Origin: Bacillota bacterium | GTDB taxonomy: Bacteria > Bacillota > Clostridia > Oscillospirales > Oscillospiraceae | Reading direction: 5' to 3' | DNA length: 64,000 bases | NCBI GenBank assembly: GCA_030529825.1 | Contig: JAUMWD010000001.1 | Span: 224,935-288,934, forward strand | Shown here: piece by piece, positions 49,654-57,955 of the stretch | Layout of the letters: every line of letters starts with the position of its first letter | Numbering within the stretch: position 1 is the stretch's first letter | Notes under the pieces: generated by a model | What the model saw: only the letters and a program-made list of their open reading frames with translations | Databases searched by the model: none | What the model was told of the DNA's origin: nothing | Position numbers and translations under genes: made by a program

Positions 49654-50466
49654 TTATTCAACTTCGAATTTCATCATTTCGATATAGCGTGTAACAAGTG
49701 CGCCCTCGCCGCCTGCAGCAAGATAGCGGCGGAAGTATTCCTTATACTCCTCATCGTGGCCCAGCATGGCGTGGGCGATGGCGGCGGCAGATAGTGAATC
49801 GTCACGCTTCGGATTCAGCTCAATGGAGAGATTCGCGTACTCCAGCGCCTTCTCATAATCCTCTTTTTCCAGATAAACCTGGGCGATGTTGTTATATGCC
49901 ACGGCATCGGGCTCAATATCAACGGCCGCCTGCAGACACTCAAGGGCGCGGTCAAAGCTGCCCAGCTCTTCATAGCAGAAGCCTGCGTTTATCAGCGGGT
50001 CGGCTATGTGCTTTATAGCCGCGGCGCGTTCATAGTGAGATACGGAGATGTCATAACGGCCCAAGTCATCGCTGCACATTCCGCTGAAAAATTCCACCGC
50101 AAAGCGTTCATCGTTGGTTTCACAGTCGGCACGCAAATCCTCAAGCTTGTCCAGCGCGGCATTCGGCTTTTTGTTATTCAGGTTATGCAGAGCTGCATAG
50201 AAAATCTTTTCCTGAGCGGGCTTGCCCTCAAAGGCATTGCCCACCAGCTCGCCATAGGCGCGTTTATAGGCCTTCTTTATGGCGTGGGTGTCGGAATAAC
50301 CGCTGTTTTTCTTTATGAAGGAGGCGATAAGCGCAAGAATAATGATGCCCGTGCGAATAAGATGCCCTGTGTCAACTACGCCTTTTGCGACTATCTCATA
50401 GACCTGAAGTCCGATGACAACGGCGGCAAGTGTGCCGCTTATAATAATCCAGCCTTTTTTGCTCAT
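49654..50466 (-). CDS. TPR-repeat membrane protein
   Basis: A 270-residue protein with two N-terminal membrane helices (about 5-22 and 36-52), then tetratricopeptide repeats. About four units are visible, for example PLINAGFCYEELGSFDRALE and AYNNIAQVYLEKEDYEKALE. It is probably a cytoplasmic-face scaffold for protein contacts; partners are not evident from context. The start is MSKKGW, with GAGGTGG just upstream. The longer open frame runs into the divergent tRNA-Ser gene and is not used. Confidence 0.85.
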   Translation of the reverse strand: MSKKGWIIISGTLAAVVIGLQVYEIVAKGVVDTGHLIRTGIIILALIASFIKKNSGYSDTHAIKKAYKRAYGELVGNAFEGKPAQEKIFYAALHNLNNKKPNAALDKLEDLRADCETNDERFAVEFFSGMCSDDLGRYDISVSHYERAAAIKHIADPLINAGFCYEELGSFDRALECLQAAVDIEPDAVAYNNIAQVYLEKEDYEKALEYANLSIELNPKRDDSLSAAAIAHAMLGHDEEYKEYFRRYLAAGGEGALVTRYIEMMKFEVE

Positions 50467-50545
50467 AATCCACCTCGTAAAAATTACTGTAATTAATATG
50501 ACATTATGCGGGCAAAATTGCAACCGAAAAACAGAAAAATAGTTC

Positions 50546-50574
50546 TTGACTTTAGACGAAATCTGAATTATAAT
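50546..50574 (+). promoter_or_regulatory. promoter of tRNA-Ser
   Basis: TTGACT (50546-50551), a 17-bp spacer and TATAAT (50569-50574), 32 bp before the tRNA 5' end. Confidence 0.8.
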
Positions 50575-50606
50575 AGGCAAGCTGAAAAGTTCATACTTTT
50601 GTACTC

Positions 50607-50699
50607 GGAGAAGTCGCGTAGTCCGGCCGAGCGCGCACGATTGGAAATCGTGTATACCCCATAAGGGTATCGAGGGTTCAAATCCCTCCTTCTCCGCCA
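50607..50699 (+). tRNA. tRNA-Ser (GGA)
   Basis: A class II tRNA of 93 nt including encoded CCA. Acceptor GGAGAAG pairs with CTTCTCC, the anticodon stem-loop is ACGATTGGAAATCGT with GGA, and a long variable arm TACCCCATAAGGGTA precedes the T arm GAGGG-TTCAAAT-CCCTC. Serine identity follows from the anticodon and the variable arm. Confidence 0.95.
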
Positions 50700-50704
50700 T
50701 AAAA

Positions 50705-50734
50705 CAAGTCCCCCATCGCATGATGGGGGACTTG
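50705..50734 (+). terminator. hairpin after tRNA-Ser
   Basis: CAAGTCCCCCATC/GATGGGGGACTTG starts five bases beyond the tRNA; it is followed by a short T-rich stretch. Confidence 0.65.
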
Positions 50735-50744
50735 CTTTATGCAT

Positions 50745-50974
50745 TATAAAGGGATTTGAAAGGCGGCTCTTGGCAACATGCCGGTGGCATGTTGCAACCG
50801 CCGTGGCTTTTCCGCAGAAGATAGAATTACTCCTCCGTCTGGCGGCAAAGTGTACTGCCGTGTAAAAAACGCGTGGGGTTAGTGCGAGAGGGGATTGGTT
50901 ATTCCCTCTCGCAGAAATTGAGCGAAGCGGACTGCGCAGCACCGAAGGTGCGGCGGGAATTCCGTCTCCGCCAA
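50745..50974. other. mosaic of tRNA-like fragments and palindromes
   Basis: This gap has no gene. It contains GGGATTTGAA (reverse T-arm-like), the palindrome GCAACATGCC-GGT-GGCATGTTGC (about 50773-50795, like the one near 104-124), a TGCGAGAGGG/CCCTCTCGCA hairpin (about 50881-50913) and a plus-strand tRNA-3'-like end TCCGTCTCCGCCA (50961-50973). The last faces the minus-strand remnant at 51010, giving a roughly 65-bp near-perfect palindrome across 50960-51023. Confidence 0.5.
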
Positions 50975-51059
50975 AACAAAAAACCACACCCTTCGGTGTG
51001 GTTTTTGTTATGGCGGAGACGGAAAGGATTGAACTCTTGACCTATACGGCGGTAAATGC
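50971..51059 (-). repeat. 89-bp tRNA-Ala-derived direct repeat, left copy
   Basis: It matches 53669-53757 at 84 of 89 positions by my alignment, all five differences being transitions. It comprises a terminator hairpin (CCACACC/GGTGTGG) and, on the minus strand, the last 30-35 nt of a tRNA resembling the tRNA-Ala at 53907, with the AGAGTTC T-loop region altered. The 5' part of the tRNA is missing. Confidence 0.75.
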
Positions 51060-51085
51060 TGCGAAGGCAGCACCTTTGCGATACT

Positions 51086-53446
51086 TCAGGAATTTTCTTT
51101 GCCGATTTTCCCCAGTACTATTCTTGCAAGCACGAGGAATACTATTGAAAACACTAAAAGCATTACCCACGACTTTCCTAAATGCGAAATCGTATACTCG
51201 AAAAATGTTTCCATCTCGTGAGGAACGTTGATTCCCTGCTGCTGCAGCTTCAAGGGCAAATCGTTGAGGTTTGCAGTTGTACCAAAGCCTTCCATACTCC
51301 ATCTGCAGGTTGCAAACCACGAAATGATTTCAGTAGAATCGCTTAACTTGAAAATCAGACCTGAAAACAGAATTTGAGGCATCAGCAGTATCGGCGCAAC
51401 TGTCATGGCTCTGTCGGCGTTATAGAAAAGGGAAGACACAAAAAGTCCCATTGCGGTTGCGGAAAATGCCGTAATAAAAGCGGTAATCAGGATTTCAAAA
51501 AACGGCTGCATAAGGAGACCTTCCTCCGGCAAGCCTATTAAAACGCTAAATCCCACTGTGAGTATCAGGGCCTGCAGTAAGCACAGCGTGCCGAGTACTA
51601 CGATTTTTGAAATAATATATGAGCTTAAGGATAACCCTGCCATATATTCTCTTTTCAGAATTGTACGCTCTTTACATATCTCCTGGATCGCATTAAGCAT
51701 TCCTATCCAGAACGCCGAGCACGAAAGGGCAAACAGCAGACTCTTTGTCATTTCGTATTGCTGATACTCATTGCCGTCTGCCACAAGTGAAATCAGTACC
51801 GCAAGAAGCGGCGCCTGCAGCAAAAGCAGCAACAGCCTTTGCTTGTCATTGGCAACGAGCCTGAAATAGCGTGAGCATAAAACCTTTGCCTGCTTCAGCC
51901 TGCTCCCTTTACCGGCTCTCGGAGCTTCATTTGTCTGATGCTGCGTGATTGAGCTTCTTCTTGTGCTGTCAAACTTGTTGCGCCAATAACTTGCATTTTC
52001 CGTAATCAGATTATATACATCGACTATATCATTTACATTGAAAAACTTCAGTGCTTCATCATATGAGCCCAGGAAGCACAGATTGCCGCCCTTTCCCATA
52101 AATGCAATTCTGTCGCACATCTGAAGCTGAAGGGTGCTGTGCGTTACCAGTGCGATGGTTTTTCCCGAATCGCTCATTTTCCTCAATGAGAGCATTAAGC
52201 TGCGCTCTGTTCCGGGGTCCAGACCGGAGGAGGGCTCATCCAGGAACAGCAGGTTGGGATCTGACAAGAGTTCAACTGCAATGCTGGCCCTTTTCCTTTG
52301 GCCTCCGCTAAGCCGCTTGATGAAATTTCCCGTCTCATCCTGGAGCTCGACTAATTCAATGGCACGCTTGATCGCCGCATTGCGCTCGCTCTCCGTTGTG
52401 TCTTCGGGTAAACGCAGCTTTGCGGTATATAACAGCATATCGTACAAAGTCAGATTGTCGTAAACGATATCCGATTGCGGCACATAACCTACAATACTCT
52501 TCAGGGAATCGAAATTGCGGTATAGATCCACACCGTTAATAAGCACAGTACCTTTATCGGGCTTCAGGTATCCGCACATACAATTCAGTATTGTGGATTT
52601 TCCCGCACCTGAACCTCCGATGATGGCAATCAGCTCACCGGGCTTGATGCTCATTGAGACATTGTTTGTTGTCACAACACGGCTGCCGCCCTTTTCTCTG
52701 GTAACCAGTATATTCGAAGCCTCTACGGAAACGCCGCTATTATAGCAACAATAGAATATTGTGCCGGAAGTAAAAATGAGCTTGGAATTTGTGATTAGAA
52801 TTACATCTTTTTCATGCAGCTTTACTTTACCGGTTATTTGCTTGTTGTTTACGATGACGCCATTGGTGCTGTTGTTATCAATTATATAATGACTGCCGTT
52901 TTCGTAAGTGATCGCGGCATGGACTTTCGATACGGTGACATGGGGGAGTGTTATTGAGCAGCTTTCGCTGCGCCCGATAGTAATGGTGTGCATTCCTCTT
53001 ATAGGCACAGACAGCCACTTGTTATTGGAGTGCTTGGACGAAAAGGTGAATAGTACTCCGTTCGGGATAGCTTCCCGGCGGTTATCTATTCGTACAATAT
53101 CACCGTCGCTGATTAAGCTCGAATAGATAAACGAATTGTTGTGAATAAGTCCGTTCGTGCTGCCTTCACTGGCGTATTCGTGCTTGTCCTCAATGATCCA
53201 CTTGTCATTTTTGCGGACAAATCGGCCGTGCTGATACGAAACGAGCTTTGATGTGAGTATTATATCATTTTCAGGTCCACGCCCGAAATATACAGTATCC
53301 TTTCCGAACATATCAAGCTGAATGCTGATAGGCTCTCTGTTCCAATCGAATATTGTAACTATATAATTACCGGTTATATTCTTATAGTCAAAATATCCTA
53401 TCGTCCTGTTAAAGTCATTTAGATGCTGCATATTATTTGTACTCAT
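51086..53446 (-). CDS. ABCG-type transporter with two N-terminal FHA domains
   Basis: A 786-residue half-transporter. Two FHA domains come first (about 25-110 with FGRGPENDI ... SYQHGRF and STNGL, then 150-225 with IGRSESCSITLPH ... SKVHA and STNGV); they would bind phosphothreonine. The ATPase follows with GGSGAGKST (about 280), VGYVPQSD, LSGGQRKR and LFLDEPSSGLDPG. A six-helix ABC2-type membrane domain ends the chain. The substrate is unknown; FHA suggests control by a Ser/Thr kinase, not found here. The sequence is AT-richer than its neighbours and lies between tRNA-derived direct repeats, suggesting acquisition. Confidence 0.9.
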   Translation of the reverse strand: MSTNNMQHLNDFNRTIGYFDYKNITGNYIVTIFDWNREPISIQLDMFGKDTVYFGRGPENDIILTSKLVSYQHGRFVRKNDKWIIEDKHEYASEGSTNGLIHNNSFIYSSLISDGDIVRIDNRREAIPNGVLFTFSSKHSNNKWLSVPIRGMHTITIGRSESCSITLPHVTVSKVHAAITYENGSHYIIDNNSTNGVIVNNKQITGKVKLHEKDVILITNSKLIFTSGTIFYCCYNSGVSVEASNILVTREKGGSRVVTTNNVSMSIKPGELIAIIGGSGAGKSTILNCMCGYLKPDKGTVLINGVDLYRNFDSLKSIVGYVPQSDIVYDNLTLYDMLLYTAKLRLPEDTTESERNAAIKRAIELVELQDETGNFIKRLSGGQRKRASIAVELLSDPNLLFLDEPSSGLDPGTERSLMLSLRKMSDSGKTIALVTHSTLQLQMCDRIAFMGKGGNLCFLGSYDEALKFFNVNDIVDVYNLITENASYWRNKFDSTRRSSITQHQTNEAPRAGKGSRLKQAKVLCSRYFRLVANDKQRLLLLLLQAPLLAVLISLVADGNEYQQYEMTKSLLFALSCSAFWIGMLNAIQEICKERTILKREYMAGLSLSSYIISKIVVLGTLCLLQALILTVGFSVLIGLPEEGLLMQPFFEILITAFITAFSATAMGLFVSSLFYNADRAMTVAPILLMPQILFSGLIFKLSDSTEIISWFATCRWSMEGFGTTANLNDLPLKLQQQGINVPHEMETFFEYTISHLGKSWVMLLVFSIVFLVLARIVLGKIGKENS

Positions 53447-53668
53447 ATAAAAACCCCAATGTATAAAAAAATAAAATGCCGAATGAAAAATGTGACTTTT
53501 ATTAGCGGAGCTATCGGTTTCGGTTACAACAGCAATATTTTACCATAATTAATCGAGTAATGAAATATTATGTTGAAATTTTTAAAGAAAAAGTGTGATT
53601 TTGCAAATTGCGCATAAAATAAGTCGCTTTAAGTATGCTTGAAGCGACTCGGTCGCCGCAAAGCAATA

Positions 53669-53757
53669 CCAAAACAAAAAACCACACCCTTCGGTGTGGT
53701 TTTTGTTATGGTGGAGACGGAGAGGATCGAACTCTTGACCTGTACGGCGGTAAACGC
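53669..53757 (-). repeat. 89-bp tRNA-Ala-derived direct repeat, right copy
   Basis: Partner of 50971-51059. The 33 nt at 53709-53741 are identical to the 3' end of the intact tRNA-Ala (53907-53939), then the sequence diverges into TGTACGGCGGTAAACGCC. The terminator hairpin of the copy is at 53677-53705. The 220 bp between here and the transporter start (53447-53668) is AT-rich and shows no gene. Confidence 0.75.
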
Positions 53758-53868
53758 CGTACAGGCGGCTATGCCGCCGTTTAATTTAAATCGTTTCGCT
53801 CGCCGCTAAAGCGGCAACTGCGAAACATAATATCATGAGGTCAAGAGTTCAACCCACCCATTTCAGCA
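53758..53868. other. palindromic core and opposed tRNA T-arm fragment
   Basis: After the right repeat come paired words (GTACGGCGGTAAACGCCGTAC, GGCGGCTATGCCGCC, GCCGCTAAAGCGGC), then at about 53834-53851 TCATGAGGTCAAGAGTTC. That is the reverse complement of the tRNA-Ala variable/T-arm region, so an inverted tRNA fragment pair again flanks a palindromic core, as at 60-160. Confidence 0.5.
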
Positions 53869-53906
53869 TAAAAAAAGAGCCACCTTACGGTGACTCTGTT
53901 TTTTAT
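53869..53906 (-). terminator. terminator of tRNA-Ala
   Basis: AGAGCCACC/GGTGACTCT with a TTAC loop and A/T runs; on the minus strand it directly follows the tRNA-Ala CCA end. Confidence 0.75.
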
Positions 53907-53982
53907 GGTGGAGACGGAGAGGATCGAACTCTTGACCTCATGAATGCCATTCATGCGCTCTCCCAACTGAGCTACGCCCCCA
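53907..53982 (-). tRNA. tRNA-Ala (GGC)
   Basis: A 76-nt tRNA with encoded CCA: acceptor GGGGGCG/CGTCTCC (two G-U pairs), D arm GCTCAGTTGGGAGAGC, anticodon loop ATGGCAT giving GGC, T arm AAGAG-TTCGATC-CTCTC with one terminal mismatch. Its 3' end is the source of the repeats at 51010 and 53709. Confidence 0.92.
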
Positions 53983-53994
53983 TCAGCATGAGTA

Positions 53995-54023
53995 TTTTAG
54001 CAGATGGGAGGGTAGTTGTCAAC
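53995..54023 (-). promoter_or_regulatory. promoter of tRNA-Ala
   Basis: TTGACA (54018-54023), a 17-bp spacer and TAAAAT (53995-54000) on the minus strand, 13 bp before the tRNA 5' end. Confidence 0.78.
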
Positions 54024-54041
54024 ACAAAATTGCGAATTCCC

Positions 54042-55208
54042 TTATTCGACGGAGGCGGCGGCCGTTTCCTTTTTTTCGGAGGGGATTGTAACGCCTATGC
54101 CGTTTATTTCCACGCCCTCGCTGACATTCACCAGCAGGTATTTTACGCCGTTTATGGTGCGGGCATGGATTAAATCCTGCCTGTCGGGATTGACCTTAAT
54201 CACCACATCGGGAGTGCGGTATTCCAGCATGCGGTCATTCATGAGATTCTGGGGCGGAATCTCCGCATCCTCTCCGAAGGCGGCGGCATAGCGACCTGCA
54301 AAATCCTGCACCTTGCCGCTGTCAACACCGCAGGCGCTTATAAGCTGCTGCACCTGCTTTGAGGAAAGCTTCAGGGTTTCGGGAAGCTTTGCCTCCTTAT
54401 GCTCGGTGACAATGCCGTGAAGCTCGGAATGGATATCCTGCACTAGGTCAGCGCTGCAATCATCGCCCAAGGCCTCTGCAAGCACACCCTTGAAGGTGTC
54501 GCGCTGGGTGTTGACGGGCATGATGGGGCGCACATTGAAAATGTTGTTGAGGAAGGTATCATAGCCCGTAACTGCGCTGCGGCTGTAATACAAGGCACTG
54601 TAAATGTTGGTGGCGCGGTCGTCAAAGGCGGGGAAGGTAAAGCCTAATTCCGGGGGATATACCACCCAGTCAACACCGCGGTCACGGCAGGCGGCGGCAG
54701 CGGACTCATAGTGCAAAACCGCATTGGTTTCCTTAACGGGGCAGATGGAGCAGACAAAATAGTTGTGCTGGGTGTCGCCTGCATCGTTCTGATACTCGCC
54801 GTCGGAGGACTTGTAGGGAACATCGTAGCAGTCAAAGGCCATGAGAATGAGATAGTTCACATCAAGCTCAAGGGACATGGCAATCTTGTTGTAGAGCTTG
54901 TCCAATGCCTCCTCGTCATTGAGCTTTGACTTGCGAAGCTGCATGAGAAGTCTGTGCTCATCGCTGTCCACTACCTGCTGGGTGCGGAAAACAATGTCGT
55001 TGAGCGTCTTGCCCATGCTTCCGCCCAGGGCTTTTTTCAGAAGATTCAGATATTTTTCCTGCTCGTCAAGGGGCATCATCTCCAAAGTTTCCTTAAACTT
55101 GGTGATGATTTCACCGCGGGTGTTGACATAGCAGCCGTAGATTGTGGAAATATTGCCTCGATCCTGTTTAAAACGGCGGCGAAGCTCCGCCACTTCCTTA
55201 TTAATCAT
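54042..55208 (-). CDS. DUF4317-family protein
   Basis: A 388-residue cytoplasmic protein matching DUF4317: EVAELRRRFKQDRGNISTIY then GCYVNTRGEIITKFKETLEM, LLKKALGGSMGKTLNDIVF and a long central region with FVCSICPVKETN. The family is widespread in Clostridia without a known function. No catalytic motif is visible. It appears to be a single gene, convergent with nothing, ending 60 bp from the tRNA-Ala gene. Confidence 0.85.
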   Translation of the reverse strand: MINKEVAELRRRFKQDRGNISTIYGCYVNTRGEIITKFKETLEMMPLDEQEKYLNLLKKALGGSMGKTLNDIVFRTQQVVDSDEHRLLMQLRKSKLNDEEALDKLYNKIAMSLELDVNYLILMAFDCYDVPYKSSDGEYQNDAGDTQHNYFVCSICPVKETNAVLHYESAAAACRDRGVDWVVYPPELGFTFPAFDDRATNIYSALYYSRSAVTGYDTFLNNIFNVRPIMPVNTQRDTFKGVLAEALGDDCSADLVQDIHSELHGIVTEHKEAKLPETLKLSSKQVQQLISACGVDSGKVQDFAGRYAAAFGEDAEIPPQNLMNDRMLEYRTPDVVIKVNPDRQDLIHARTINGVKYLLVNVSEGVEINGIGVTIPSEKKETAAASVE

Positions 55209-55307
55209 CTGTAACCTCGAAAAGAAAAAATGTACCTGATGATTTTAACGCATTTAAAGGTGCTGGTCAAGGCAGAAAAAAGGTGATAAAATGTCGTCGG
55301 TGATATT

Positions 55308-55970
55308 ATGATTTACGAAAACACACAGCGCGGAATATTCATTGACCGTCCCAACCGCTTTATTGCCCATGTGGACATTGACGGAGTCACGGAAACCGTG
55401 CATGTTAAAAACACGGGGCGCTGCAGAGAGCTGCTCCTTGAGGGCGCGGAGGTCATTCTGCAGAAATCCGATGACCCGAAGCGCAAAACAAAATATGACC
55501 TCATAACGGTGAAAAAGCCCAATTTGGGCTGGGTGAATATTGACAGTCAGGCGCCCAACAAGGTGGTGCTGGAGTGGCTGAAAACGCAGAATTTTGACCT
55601 CATAAAGCCCGAATACACCTACGGCGGCTCAAGGCTTGACTTTTACCTTGAACGGGGAGAGGAAAAGTGGCTCGTGGAGGTGAAGGGCTGTACCCTTGAA
55701 ATTGAGGGAAAGGGCTATTTCCCCGACGCAAAATCGGAACGGGCCGCAAAGCACATGAGAGAATTGCAGGGGGCATTAATGGAAGGCTACCGCTGCGCCG
55801 CCGCCTTTGTCATAGCTATGGAGGGGGTTGACACCGTGTATCCCCACGTGGAGCGGGACCCTGAATTTGCCGCCGCCTTTGAAAATGCAAGGGCAGCAGG
55901 CATTGAGATATGGAATCTCCGCTGCGGCGTTACGGAAAATGAACTCATAATAAAAAATACCGGACTTTAA
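55308..55970 (+). CDS. sfsA: SfsA family DNA/RNA-binding protein
   Basis: A 220-residue SfsA: RPNRFIAHVDIDG, then HVKNTGRCRELLLEGAEV, YDLITVKKPNLGWVNIDSQA, the nuclease-like SRLDFYLERGEEKWLVEVKG with D...E-x-K, and FPDAKSERAAKHMREL. The family is annotated as sugar fermentation stimulation protein and as a DNA/RNA nuclease; its physiological role is uncertain. No clear AGGAGG is seen before the ATG. A terminator shared with the PlsY-like gene follows. Confidence 0.92.
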   Translation: MIYENTQRGIFIDRPNRFIAHVDIDGVTETVHVKNTGRCRELLLEGAEVILQKSDDPKRKTKYDLITVKKPNLGWVNIDSQAPNKVVLEWLKTQNFDLIKPEYTYGGSRLDFYLERGEEKWLVEVKGCTLEIEGKGYFPDAKSERAAKHMRELQGALMEGYRCAAAFVIAMEGVDTVYPHVERDPEFAAAFENARAAGIEIWNLRCGVTENELIIKNTGL

Positions 55971-55984
55971 AGTCCGGTATTTTT
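55953..55984. terminator. bidirectional terminator
   Basis: AATACCGGACTTT/AAAGTCCGGTATT between sfsA and the convergent PlsY-like gene, with A and T runs outside. Confidence 0.85.
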
Positions 55985-56625
55985 CATTCGTCGAACATAT
56001 AGCTCAAATCTTTTTTGTATATGAACTTGGGCTCGGTGCGCTTAATAAGGCGGGGTATGCTCTTGCGGTATTCAAAGATAACAATAAGCGCGCAAACCAG
56101 CATCATCCATGTTACAAGGGGAATATCGATGACAACAATGGAAAGCACCCAGGCGGTGAGGGCGGCAACTATGGCGGCAAGGCTTATGTAGCGGCGCAGA
56201 AGATATATGCCCGCGAAAATAAACAAAACACCAAAGCCCAGCTCACCGTTGAGGAAAAACGCGCAGACGCCGAATGCCGCAAGGCTTGACTGCCCCTTGA
56301 ATTTGCTCATGTAGGGGAAGTTGTTGCCCAGAAGAGTACAGAGCATGGCAAAGGCGCGCCCCACCTCGGGAATATCGTAAATGCTCATGAGCCAGCCGCC
56401 CAAAAGCACGGGGAAGCCAAACTTAACAAGCGTCAGAGCCACAAGCCATGCAAGCTGCTTGAAATTCGTATCCTTCAGAAACCGGGTAATGCCGAGATTT
56501 GTTCTCTCATACGCCAACAGATTCCTCTTGAAAATGAGGTGGGAGGCGAGGATAAGAGTGTTAAGGCATCCCATGTAGTAGGAAACTGCGGCAATTATGA
56601 CGAGAAGAAGCACTAACAGAACCAT
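55984..56625 (-). CDS. divergent PlsY-like membrane protein
   Basis: A 213-residue multi-pass protein with the overall layout of PlsY, which transfers acyl groups from acyl-phosphate to glycerol-3-phosphate. Position after der supports this. However the signature loops are changed: where PlsY has a GSGNxGATN-type loop this has YERTNLGITRFL, and where it has FKGGKG-type Gly-rich sequence this has KFKGQSSLAAF. It may be a diverged paralogue with altered or no activity. The start overlaps the der stop (TGATG). Confidence 0.7.
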   Translation of the reverse strand: MVLLVLLLVIIAAVSYYMGCLNTLILASHLIFKRNLLAYERTNLGITRFLKDTNFKQLAWLVALTLVKFGFPVLLGGWLMSIYDIPEVGRAFAMLCTLLGNNFPYMSKFKGQSSLAAFGVCAFFLNGELGFGVLFIFAGIYLLRRYISLAAIVAALTAWVLSIVVIDIPLVTWMMLVCALIVIFEYRKSIPRLIKRTEPKFIYKKDLSYMFDE

Positions 56626-57950
56626 CAGTCCTTGTCTCCCTTCTGCCTTATTACTATGCGGACAGGAGTTCCCTCAAGGCCGAAAACGGCACGAATCTGA
56701 TTTTCAATATAGCGCTGATAGGAGAAGTGGAACAGCTCCTTGGTATTGCAGAAGATTACGAAGTTGGGAGGACAGATGCCTGTCTGTGTCATATAGTAAA
56801 TCTTCAGACGGCGGCCCTTGTCCGTGGGAGGCTGAACTCTTGCCTGAGCATCGGCAAGAACATTATTCAGCATACCCGTGGTAATGCGCATATGGCTCTG
56901 GTCGTTGACAAAGTTGATGAGCTCAAAGATACGGTCAGTGCGCTGGCCTGTTTTCGCGGAAATGAAAATCACGGGAGCGTAGCTCATGAAGGAAAGGTCA
57001 CGGAGCACATCCTTGCGCATTTTCTCCATGGTGCCGGTTTCCTTTTCGATGAGGTCCCACTTGTTGACAACGATGATGCTTGCCTTGCCTGCCTCGTGGG
57101 CAAGACCGGCAATCTTTGTGTCCTGCTCGGTGACACCCTCACGGGCATCAATCATGATGAGGCAAACATCGGCACGCTCAATTGCCATCTGGGCGCGCAT
57201 GACGGAGAATTTCTCCACGCGCTCCTCAACCTTGGATTTGCGGCGGATGCCTGCGGTATCTATGAAAACATATTTGCCGTGCTTGTTTTCAAATTCGGAG
57301 TCAACGGCGTCACGGGTGGTGCCTGCCACATTGGAAACGATAACTCGCTTCACGCCGAGAATATGGTTTACAAGAGAGGATTTGCCCACATTGGGCTTGC
57401 CGATAACGGCAACATGAATGCGGTCATCCTCTTCCTCGTCCTCATCCTCGGGAGGGAAGTATTTCATGCACTCGTCCAGCAGGTCGCCCGTGCCGTGGCC
57501 GTGAATGGCGGATACGGCAATGGGGTCGCCGAGACCCAGCTCGTAAAATTCGTAGATAGCGGGGTCGAGAGCACCTGTGGAGTCCATTTTGTTGACGGCA
57601 AGCACGCAGGGCTTTCTGGAGCGCAGCAGCATATTAGCAACATCCTTGTCCGCGGCGGTGACACCCGTGCGTACATCGGTGACCAGCACGATGACATCCG
57701 CGGAGCTGATGGCGATATTTGCCTGCTCGCGCATGAACATGAGTATTTCGTTATCGGTGGTGGGCTCAATGCCGCCGGTGTCCACAATATCAAACTTTCT
57801 GCCCAGCCACTCGCATTCTGCATAGAGTCTGTCACGGGTGACACCGGGAGTGTCCTCAACTATGGAGAGACGCTTGCCCACTAACTTGTTGAAGAGCATT
57901 GATTTGCCGACATTAGGTCTGCCGACAATGGCAACAAGAGGTCTTGCCAC
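56625..57950 (-). CDS. der: ribosome assembly GTPase Der (EngA)
   Basis: A 441-residue protein with two tandem G domains and a C-terminal KH-like domain, needed for 50S assembly. G domain 1: VAIVGRPNVGKS, DTGGIEP, NKMD. G domain 2 (from about 175): VAVIGKPNVGKSSLVN, DTAGIRRKSK, VNKWD. I choose the GTG at 57950, nine bases from GGAGG; the TTG three codons upstream abuts the SD. It follows the DUF512 gene closely and overlaps the PlsY-like gene. Confidence 0.96.
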   Translation of the reverse strand: MARPLVAIVGRPNVGKSMLFNKLVGKRLSIVEDTPGVTRDRLYAECEWLGRKFDIVDTGGIEPTTDNEILMFMREQANIAISSADVIVLVTDVRTGVTAADKDVANMLLRSRKPCVLAVNKMDSTGALDPAIYEFYELGLGDPIAVSAIHGHGTGDLLDECMKYFPPEDEDEEEDDRIHVAVIGKPNVGKSSLVNHILGVKRVIVSNVAGTTRDAVDSEFENKHGKYVFIDTAGIRRKSKVEERVEKFSVMRAQMAIERADVCLIMIDAREGVTEQDTKIAGLAHEAGKASIIVVNKWDLIEKETGTMEKMRKDVLRDLSFMSYAPVIFISAKTGQRTDRIFELINFVNDQSHMRITTGMLNNVLADAQARVQPPTDKGRRLKIYYMTQTGICPPNFVIFCNTKELFHFSYQRYIENQIRAVFGLEGTPVRIVIRQKGDKD

Positions 57951-57955
57951 TCTGA

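Noticed and set aside
51010-51055. Second tRNA-Ala gene
   Set aside because: Only the 3' 30-35 nt are present; the anticodon and 5' half are replaced by unrelated sequence. Same for 53709-53741.
56727-57884. Long plus-strand open frame over der, and a similar one over the DUF512 gene
   Set aside because: Both sense genes are well-defined conserved proteins; the opposite frames lack domains and SD sites.
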